Assembly: GCA_905215195.1 (NCBI GenBank)
Contig: CAJMPF010000050.1
Coordinates: 1 to 9,528 of the forward strand
From: an uncultured bacterium
GTDB taxonomy: Bacteria > Actinomycetota > Coriobacteriia > Coriobacteriales > Coriobacteriaceae
Reading direction: 5' to 3'
DNA: 9,528 nt
Both the position numbers and the translations under genes were made by a program. Numbering within the stretch: position 1 is the first letter of the stretch; the number at the start of each line of letters is the position of its first letter. Under the pieces are notes generated by a model. That model made no database searches, was not told the origin of the DNA, and saw only the letters and a list, made by a program, of their open reading frames with translations. This document shows, in pieces, positions 5,204-9,528 of the stretch.

Positions 5204-7279
5204 ATGAGATTCTCGATTATTAGCGAGATCCCCGGCAGGACCCGTCTTCAATTGGCGGGTCCTGTGCCAGAGAGCGATCTCGATGCACTTCTTAAGCTCA
5301 GCGGCGATATCGACGGCGTGCACAAGGTACGCGTTTATGGCCGTATTGGCCAGATGGCGCTCGAATATGACGAGCCGCGCCGTGCAAGCGTGCTCGACGC
5401 CTTGGGCGCACTCGATGCTCAAGCTATCGCCGATGCCAAGTCGGGCTACGTGATGCAACTCGAGCCGCGCAAGCATAAACTCGTTATGGACCTGGCGACA
5501 CTCGTCGGTGCCCATTACGCACGTCGCTGGTTCTTGCCGACGCCCCTGCGTGCGGTGTTTGTCGTGGCCGGTTACATGGCATTTTTGCGCGCTGCCCTTC
5601 ATGAGCTGGCGCAGCCGCGCCTGACCGTTCCCGTGCTCGACGCTTCGGCCATCGGCATCTCGTTTGTCAAACGCGACGTCGACACCGCGGGCCAGACGAT
5701 GTTCCTGCTCAACGTGGGCGAGCTGCTTGAGGACTACACCCGCGCCATGAGCGAAAACGAGCTCATCAACTCGCTGCTCGATGTGCCCGACAAGGCGCAA
5801 AAGGTCGTCGGCGACACCGAGGTAAGCGTTGCCGCCACCGAGCTTGAGCCCGGCGACTTGGTCGCTGTGCGCACTGGCATGTCCATCTGCATCGACGGCG
5901 TGGTCGAGCAGGGGAGCGCCATGGTCAACCAAGCGACTCTGACCGGCGAGCCGCTGGCCGTCGAGCGCAGCGTGGGCGACGACGTGTTCGCCGGTACCGT
6001 CGTGGAAGATGGCGGCATCTTGGTGCGCGTGCGCGCCAACACGGCGCAGACCAAGCTGCGCTCAATCGTCTCGCTCGTGCAGACGGCCGACTCGCTCAAG
6101 TCCGAGGGCCAGTCGCACATGGAAGACCTCGCCAACAAGATCGTCCCGTGGAACTTCCTGCTTGCGGGCTTGGTTGCACTCACCACGCGTAGCCTTATCA
6201 AGACCTCGGCGGCGTTGATGGTCGACTACTCGTGCGCACTCAAGCTCACGGGCTCCGTCGCCGTCATGACCGCTATGAGCGATGCTGCCAAGATGGGCGT
6301 CATGGTCAAGGGCGCGAAGTACTTTGAGTCGTTTGCCAAGGCCGATACCATTGTCTTTGACAAGACCGGTACGCTGACCGAGGCCCAGCCGCGCCTAGCT
6401 TGCGTGCTGACCACCGATGGCTGGAGCGAGGACGAGATTCTGCGCCTTTCTGCCTGTCTGGAGGAGCATTTCCCGCATCCGGTGGCACGCGCCGTGGTCA
6501 ATGCCGCCCGCGAGCGCGGGCTCGAGCACCGCGAGCGTCACGCTGCGGTCGAGTACATCGTGGCACACGGCATCGCTTCGTCCATTGAGGAGCGTCGCGC
6601 CATCATCGGCTCCGCGCACTTTGTATTCGAGGACGAGGGCGCGCAGCTCGAATCCGACATCAAGGAGCGCATCGAGTCCCAGATGCAGGGCCTGTCGCCG
6701 CTGTATCTGGCGGTCGACGGCACCGTTGTGGGCGTGCTCGGTATCGAGGATCCGCTCAAGGCCGGGGTCCGTGAGGCCATCGCCGACCTGCACGCGTTGG
6801 GCGTTAAGCACGTGGTCATGCTCACGGGCGACTCCGAACGCACGGCCGAGCGCATTGCGCGAGAGGCGGGGGTCGACGAGTTTAAGGCCGAGCTGCTGCC
6901 CGAGGACAAGTACGCCTATGTGGAGCGCATTAAGAGCGAGGGGCGCCATGTTGCCATGGTGGGCGACGGCGTCAACGACTCACCGGCGCTGGGCCTGGCC
7001 GATGTGGGTCTGGCCATGGGCGGTGGAAGCGACATCGCCAAGGAGGTCGCCGATATCATCCTGACCGATACGGATCTGGCCGCAATCGTGCGCCTGCGCC
7101 GCATGAGCCAAGGGCTTATCGATCGTCTGACGAGTTCGTATTCCAAGGTGATGCTCACCAACTCGGCGCTGTTGGCATTGGGTATTATCGGCATGATTAC
7201 TCCGCAGACGTCGTCACTGCTGCACAACGGCTCGACGATTGCCTACAGCCTGAGCAACGCGAAGGCTTACCTGCGTTAG
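5204..7279 (+). CDS. P1B-type metal ATPase, FezB (P1B-6)-like
   Basis: This 691-residue P-type ATPase has DKTGT at 386-390 (phosphorylated Asp386), TGEP (247-250) in the actuator domain, the P1B His-Pro pair (425-426), TGD (541-543) and GDGVND (587-592). The N-terminal ~70 residues carry PGRTRLQL instead of a metal-binding CxxC, like HMA2-type domains. The membrane metal site reads DYSCALKL (341-348), so Tyr-Ser-Cys replaces the usual Cys-Pro-Cys. The C-terminus has HNGSTIA, common in P1B enzymes. Several membrane segments are short. This mix fits the P1B-6 group, which includes FezB, the ATPase thought to load iron into ferrosomes; I assign it from memory of the family. A different transition metal, or plain export, is possible. 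ATG 5204 has no good ribosome binding site, so translation may be coupled to the upstream gene. Confidence 0.88.
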   Translation: MRFSIISEIPGRTRLQLAGPVPESDLDALLKLSGDIDGVHKVRVYGRIGQMALEYDEPRRASVLDALGALDAQAIADAKSGYVMQLEPRKHKLVMDLATLVGAHYARRWFLPTPLRAVFVVAGYMAFLRAALHELAQPRLTVPVLDASAIGISFVKRDVDTAGQTMFLLNVGELLEDYTRAMSENELINSLLDVPDKAQKVVGDTEVSVAATELEPGDLVAVRTGMSICIDGVVEQGSAMVNQATLTGEPLAVERSVGDDVFAGTVVEDGGILVRVRANTAQTKLRSIVSLVQTADSLKSEGQSHMEDLANKIVPWNFLLAGLVALTTRSLIKTSAALMVDYSCALKLTGSVAVMTAMSDAAKMGVMVKGAKYFESFAKADTIVFDKTGTLTEAQPRLACVLTTDGWSEDEILRLSACLEEHFPHPVARAVVNAARERGLEHRERHAAVEYIVAHGIASSIEERRAIIGSAHFVFEDEGAQLESDIKERIESQMQGLSPLYLAVDGTVVGVLGIEDPLKAGVREAIADLHALGVKHVVMLTGDSERTAERIAREAGVDEFKAELLPEDKYAYVERIKSEGRHVAMVGDGVNDSPALGLADVGLAMGGGSDIAKEVADIILTDTDLAAIVRLRRMSQGLIDRLTSSYSKVMLTNSALLALGIIGMITPQTSSLLHNGSTIAYSLSNAKAYLR

Positions 7280-7303
7280 CAGACGTGTTCGCCCACGTTA
7301 TCT

Positions 7304-7349
7304 GGCCTGCGCCCAGACGGCATCGGTGTCGTCCGGGCGCAGGCCTTTT
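7304..7349 (+). terminator. Intrinsic terminator of the fez-like operon
   Basis: GGCCTGCGCCC (7304-7314) pairs perfectly with GGGCGCAGGCC (7335-7345), with a further GACG/CGTC pairing inside the loop, and TTTT follows. It lies 24 bases past the ATPase stop codon and closes that operon. Confidence 0.85.
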
Positions 7350-7353
7350 GCAT

Positions 7354-7382
7354 TTGAACATTTGCTAGCTTCTTTATATAGT
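7354..7382 (+). promoter_or_regulatory. Promoter of the toxin-antitoxin operon
   Basis: TTGAAC (7354-7359, 4 of 6) and TATAGT (7377-7382, 5 of 6) are separated by 17 bases. Transcription would start near 7389. That rules out the upstream GTG at 7381 as a start codon. Confidence 0.6.
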
Positions 7383-7400
7383 GGTGCTAGCATGGCTAGT
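7363..7400. repeat. Repeated TGCTAGC boxes, candidate operator
   Basis: TGCTAGC occurs at 7363-7369 and 7385-7391, 22 bases apart, on either side of the -10 element, and a partial copy GGCTAGT follows at 7394-7400. The core GCTAGC is a palindrome. Two helical turns of spacing suits a ribbon-helix-helix antitoxin that represses its own operon. Binding is inferred. Confidence 0.45.
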
Positions 7401-7422
7401 AATTGAAGGGAGCGGGATCGAC

Positions 7423-7776
7423 GTGGGTGCTGTTAGTGGCATGGCACAGGTGAATATTCGCGTAGATCGCTCGGTTAAAGAGCGCGCCGAGGAAGCGCTG
7501 CAGCTTTCGGGCAGGTCACTGCCCGAGCTCATCAAAAAGGTTGTGGCCAAGGTCGCGCAGGGTGGCGGGCAGTGCGAGGAAGTGCTTGCGGCCGTCGACG
7601 ACCGGCAGCAGACCGTCGCGCCCGATACTCCGTTCGCCGCATCATGGGCGGCGGCGGATCAGCTTTACGCGGACCTGGGCATCGCTACGTCGCCCGTATC
7701 CGACGATCGCGGTTGGGACACAATCTATTCCGACGCCATGGATGAGCATTATCGCCAAAAGGGGATGATCCAGTGA
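7423..7776 (+). CDS. RelB/DinJ-like antitoxin
   Basis: This protein (117 residues from this start) has the opening typical of RelB/DinJ-type ribbon-helix-helix proteins: MAQVNIRVDRSVKERAEEAL, then a helix with SGRSLPELIKKVV. The rest would wrap the toxin and ends in GWDTIYSDAMDEHYRQKG. GTG 7423 is chosen because GAAGGGAG (7405-7412) lies 10 bases upstream. ATG 7441 gives the classic family N-terminus (111 residues) but has no ribosome binding site, so it remains a real alternative. The stop overlaps the toxin start by 4 bases, giving coupled translation. The expected job is to neutralise the PIN toxin and, with it, repress the operon through the GCTAGC boxes. Confidence 0.8.
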   Translation: MGAVSGMAQVNIRVDRSVKERAEEALQLSGRSLPELIKKVVAKVAQGGGQCEEVLAAVDDRQQTVAPDTPFAASWAAADQLYADLGIATSPVSDDRGWDTIYSDAMDEHYRQKGMIQ

Positions 7777-8288
7777 GTGGAGCGCCTCTCAAGATCATGG
7801 TGGACGCTAACGTATGGGTCGATTCGTTTTGCGCCGACCATGCCGAGTCGCTTGCCGCGCGTGCGTTTATTGGGCAGGCGACGGAGACGGGGACGTTGCT
7901 GTTCTTCCCGGTGCATATTGCTAAGGACGTACTGTACGTTGTCCAACATGAGCTGAAGCGTAGCGTTCTTGCCAGCGGGGGAGCACTCGACGAGGCGTCT
8001 GCCCGTGCAATTGGCGATGCGGCGTTGGCGTTTGTTCGGAACATGACCGAAAACGCCACGGCCGTGGGTGCAGATGCGTCGGACCTTTGGCTGGCCGACA
8101 AATACTTAGCGCTCCATCGCGATTACGAGGACAACTTGGTGCTCGCCGCGCGCAAGCGTGCGCAGGTCGATTACTTGGTGACCAACGATCGCAAGCTGCT
8201 CGAACATGCCGATCTTGCAGCAAAGACCCCGCGCCAAATGATGCCGATTCTTGCTTTGGCCGAACGCGGCGACGCGGCTATCGGTTGA
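7773..8288 (+). CDS. PIN-domain toxin (VapC-like RNase)
   Basis: This 171-residue protein has the PIN nuclease pattern of spaced acidic residues: Asp11 in VDANVWVD, Glu60 as a possible mid-domain acid, Asp117/Asp120 in HRDYEDNLVLAAR, and Asp139 in VTNDRKLL. Such enzymes are Mg-dependent ribonucleases that cut tRNA, rRNA or mRNA. It starts at GTG 7773 in a GTGA overlap with the antitoxin stop, with AGGGGA 7-8 bases upstream. It is somewhat longer than the usual ~130-residue VapC because of a middle segment (about 65-105). RNA target and toxicity are not visible in the sequence. The catalytic acids look intact, so it is probably active unless bound by the antitoxin. Confidence 0.82.
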   Translation: MSGAPLKIMVDANVWVDSFCADHAESLAARAFIGQATETGTLLFFPVHIAKDVLYVVQHELKRSVLASGGALDEASARAIGDAALAFVRNMTENATAVGADASDLWLADKYLALHRDYEDNLVLAARKRAQVDYLVTNDRKLLEHADLAAKTPRQMMPILALAERGDAAIG

Positions 8289-8300
8289 CGCGAACTGTTT

Positions 8301-8341
8301 GCGGGCCTCTTGGACGACGATGCGCCAAGGGGCCCGCGTTT
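8301..8341. terminator. Terminator hairpin between convergent genes
   Basis: The 13-base arms GCGGGCCTCTTGG (8301-8313) and CCAAGGGGCCCGC (8325-8337) pair fully with one G-U, around an 11-base loop. GTTT follows on the plus strand. It stands between the ends of the toxin gene and the minus-strand gene and probably stops both, though the T tracts are poor. Confidence 0.65.
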
Positions 8342-8346
8342 GCAAT

Positions 8347-8781
8347 TTACAAAAGCTCGGCCTTAATGGCGGGACTTTCTGCGAGCTGTTCGGCTGCCTT
8401 TTCGTCGGAATCGTTTAGTGCTGCCAGACTGCGGTAGACCCACTCGTTGACCTGGGTGTTCTTGATGCCTGCGGTCTGCATAAGGGCGCCTACCCCGCGG
8501 ATTGCTGCGAACAGATCGGCCTTGGGGCCCGCGAGCTCGACCTCGATGCCGTGGTAGGCGGCCACGCCGCGGTTCTCGCTCACGTGGTCGATAAAGCCCT
8601 CGACGGTCTCAAGCTGCTGGGCGAGAGCTGCAGCATCGTCAGCGTCCAGCGCAACAAGGGCGTTCGAAACCGTGAGGGCGGGATGTCCGCAGGGGACAAA
8701 GCCTTCGATGACATCCATAGCTTCGGTAATGGTTGAGCCCAAGCCTGCGAGGGCATTGACGAGTTGCTGCTTGGTATCCAT
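8347..8781 (-). CDS. Hypothetical protein, alanine-rich, helical
   Basis: I do not recognise this 144-residue protein. It is rich in Ala, Leu, Glu and Asp, has no signal peptide or membrane segment, and looks mostly helical and cytosolic. It has a single cysteine (in FVPCGHPAL near residue 31) and a conserved-looking stretch GPKADLFAAIRGVGALMQTAGI in its second half. ATG at 8781-8779 has AAAGGA 6 bases upstream, which supports a real gene. It converges on the toxin gene and stands alone between two hairpin-bounded units, so context gives no function. Confidence 0.75.
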   Translation of the reverse strand: MDTKQQLVNALAGLGSTITEAMDVIEGFVPCGHPALTVSNALVALDADDAAALAQQLETVEGFIDHVSENRGVAAYHGIEVELAGPKADLFAAIRGVGALMQTAGIKNTQVNEWVYRSLAALNDSDEKAAEQLAESPAIKAELL

Positions 8782-8815
8782 AACGGTCCTTTCGACGGGT
8801 CAATTTTGCTTGGCG

Positions 8816-8843
8816 AAAATATACGTGACGCGATCGGTAGCAA
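8816..8843 (-). promoter_or_regulatory. Possible promoter of the hypothetical gene
   Basis: On the minus strand, TTGCTA (8843-8838) and TATTTT (8821-8816) stand 16 bases apart; an overlapping TATATT (8823-8818) is an alternative -10. Transcription would start about 25 bases before the ATG. The matches are modest (4 of 6 each). Confidence 0.35.
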
Positions 8844-8913
8844 AAGTGCGAAGTGCGGCGCACATTGGGGTCTTCACAGCTCGTGCATAGAACAGCTGCC
8901 TGCCTTTAGAACG

Positions 8914-8922
8914 TGGTAAGAT
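8914..8922 (+). promoter_or_regulatory. Possible extended -10 promoter for ssrA
   Basis: TGGTAAGAT is an extended -10 (TGn before TAAGAT). No clear -35 lies 16-18 bases upstream. It would give a leader of about 90 bases before the mature tmRNA 5' end, containing hairpins at 8935-8950 and 8972-8999. Between 8782 and 9020 I see no gene. Confidence 0.4.
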
Positions 8923-8934
8923 AGCTATCCACGA

Positions 8935-8999
8935 GCGGGGTTCACCCCGCGTGTTCCTTGAAAAGTCGACGGTTATCGGGTGTTTGCAGACCCGATACC
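8935..8999 (+). other. Two hairpins in the ssrA leader
   Basis: GCGGGG/CCCCGC (8935-8950, loop TTCA) and TATCGGGT/ACCCGATA (8974-8981 and 8990-8997, extendable by a GG/CC pair) are clear inverted repeats upstream of the mature tmRNA. Neither is followed by a T tract, so they are more likely leader structure than terminators. Confidence 0.45.
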
Positions 9000-9020
9000 A
9001 TCCAGACTTTCCCAACATTC

Positions 9021-9384
9021 GGGGGCGACTGGTTTCGACACGATAGCTCTGAGAGAGGAAGCAAGCCGAGGTCTCCTCGCCTCGTTAAACAGGGGTACCG
9101 TCAAATTGAATTGACAACAACTCTTCTTTTGAGCCTATGGCTCTCGCTGCTTAATTTATAGCGGCGCGTCAACCCGGTGATTTCCCCGACACCGGCGCGA
9201 CGTCATGTTAGGGGAATGCTCCTGCGCACGTAATCGGTATGGCGCAGGCTAAGACCGAACCGGTTAGGACGCCGCGAGCGTGTCGCTGCGCGCAAAGCGT
9301 CCGAGACTAAACCAGCGACTGAGCTTGGAGATGCCAATCAGGGGGCTTTCGTGGACCGGAGTTCGATTCTCCGCGCCTCCACCA
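9021..9384 (+). ncRNA. ssrA: tmRNA (transfer-messenger RNA)
   Basis: This one-piece tmRNA rescues stalled ribosomes in trans-translation with SmpB. The 5' GGGGGCG (9021-9027) pairs with CGCCTCC (9374-9380), with one G-U, to form the acceptor stem, and A-CCA is encoded at the 3' end. The D-loop-like GACTGGTTTCGACA follows the 5' end, and the T arm is CGGAG-TTCGATT-CTCCG. The tag frame (9113-9151) reads DNNSSFEPMALAA and ends at TAA 9152; the C-terminal ALAA is the classic protease signal. An in-frame TGA lies at 9107-9109, so the resume codon must be ATT 9110 or GAC 9113. The length of about 364 bases is normal. Confidence 0.96.
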
Positions 9385-9392
9385 TAAGCAAC

Positions 9393-9429
9393 AGACAGGT
9401 AGATATTCGTATCTACCTGTCTTTTTATT
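9393..9429 (+). terminator. Intrinsic terminator of ssrA
   Basis: AGACAGGTAGATA (9393-9405) pairs perfectly with TATCTACCTGTCT (9410-9422) around a TTCG tetraloop, followed by TTTTTATTT. It starts 8 bases after the encoded CCA. Confidence 0.95.
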
Positions 9430-9441
9430 TCTAGTCCGTAC

Positions 9442-9458
9442 CGCGGAGAATCGAACTC
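9442..9458 (-). repeat. Inverted copy of the tmRNA T-arm sequence
   Basis: These 17 bases are the exact reverse complement of 9359-9375, the T arm of ssrA (GAGTTCGATTCTCCGCG). The 3' ends of tmRNA genes are common integration sites, so this may be a remnant of an attachment site or of an inverted tRNA-like fragment. The bases around it do not extend the match. Confidence 0.6.
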
Positions 9459-9468
9459 TATGCAGGGC

Positions 9469-9506
9469 GCGGGCGTAAAGAAAACGCGTAAGCGTTTTTA
9501 GCCCGC
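9469..9506. other. GC-rich nested hairpin near the window end
   Basis: GCGGGC (9469-9474) pairs with GCCCGC (9501-9506), enclosing AAAACGC-GTAA-GCGTTTT (9481-9498). It could end a gene entering from the right on the minus strand. The window stops too soon to say more. No gene is visible from 9430 to the end. Confidence 0.4.
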
Positions 9507-9528
9507 GGGCGAGGACGGCGGCAGCCGG

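Noticed and set aside
4880..5932. Long minus-strand open frame (350 residues) over the fez-like genes
   Set aside because: It opposes two well-supported genes, spans their intergenic gap and has shadow-like composition.
7381..7422. Earlier GTG start for the antitoxin
   Set aside because: It overlaps the -10 element and precedes the likely transcription start.
1..9528. CRISPR array or insertion sequence
   Set aside because: No regularly spaced repeats and no transposase were found on either strand.

Overview
The window looks like the chromosome of a gut Coriobacteriia, most like Collinsella. That rests on high GC, codon choice, clean Shine-Dalgarno sites, a one-piece tmRNA with an encoded CCA, and the style of the genes. 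No ribosomal gene is present to confirm it, so the taxonomy is an inference.

Region 1 (1-4800) is a transport locus. An AraC-type regulator on the minus strand, with a TTG start, diverges from two tandem ABC exporter-fold half-transporters on the plus strand (1174-3000 and 3001-4758). The layout matches AraC regulators that control siderophore-type ABC pairs such as YbtA with YbtP/YbtQ. The 114-base shared promoter region holds a long dyad and a pair of direct repeats. A strong hairpin without a T tract follows the second ABC gene.

Region 2 (4800-7350) is the most interesting part. After a dyad-rich leader comes an 81-residue membrane protein (DUF6110-like, with a GxxxG segment and three cysteines). 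It is followed by a P1B-type ATPase with a PGRTRL-type N-terminal domain and a Tyr-Ser-Cys replacement of the usual CPX motif. This pairing resembles ferrosome (fez) loci, which form iron-storage organelles. With the siderophore-type ABC pair next door, the first 7.3 kb could be one iron uptake and storage neighbourhood. That link is inferred, not shown.

Region 3 (7354-8341) is a toxin-antitoxin pair: a RelB/DinJ-like antitoxin overlapping a PIN-domain toxin by 4 bases, with its own promoter and repeated GCTAGC boxes. A hairpin terminator separates it from a convergent unknown gene (8347-8781, minus).

Region 4 (8782-9528) has a structured leader, then ssrA (tmRNA, 9021-9384) and a textbook terminator. 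Beyond it lies an inverted 17-base copy of the tmRNA T-arm sequence and a GC-rich hairpin, possibly the edge of an element inserted near ssrA. The window ends there.
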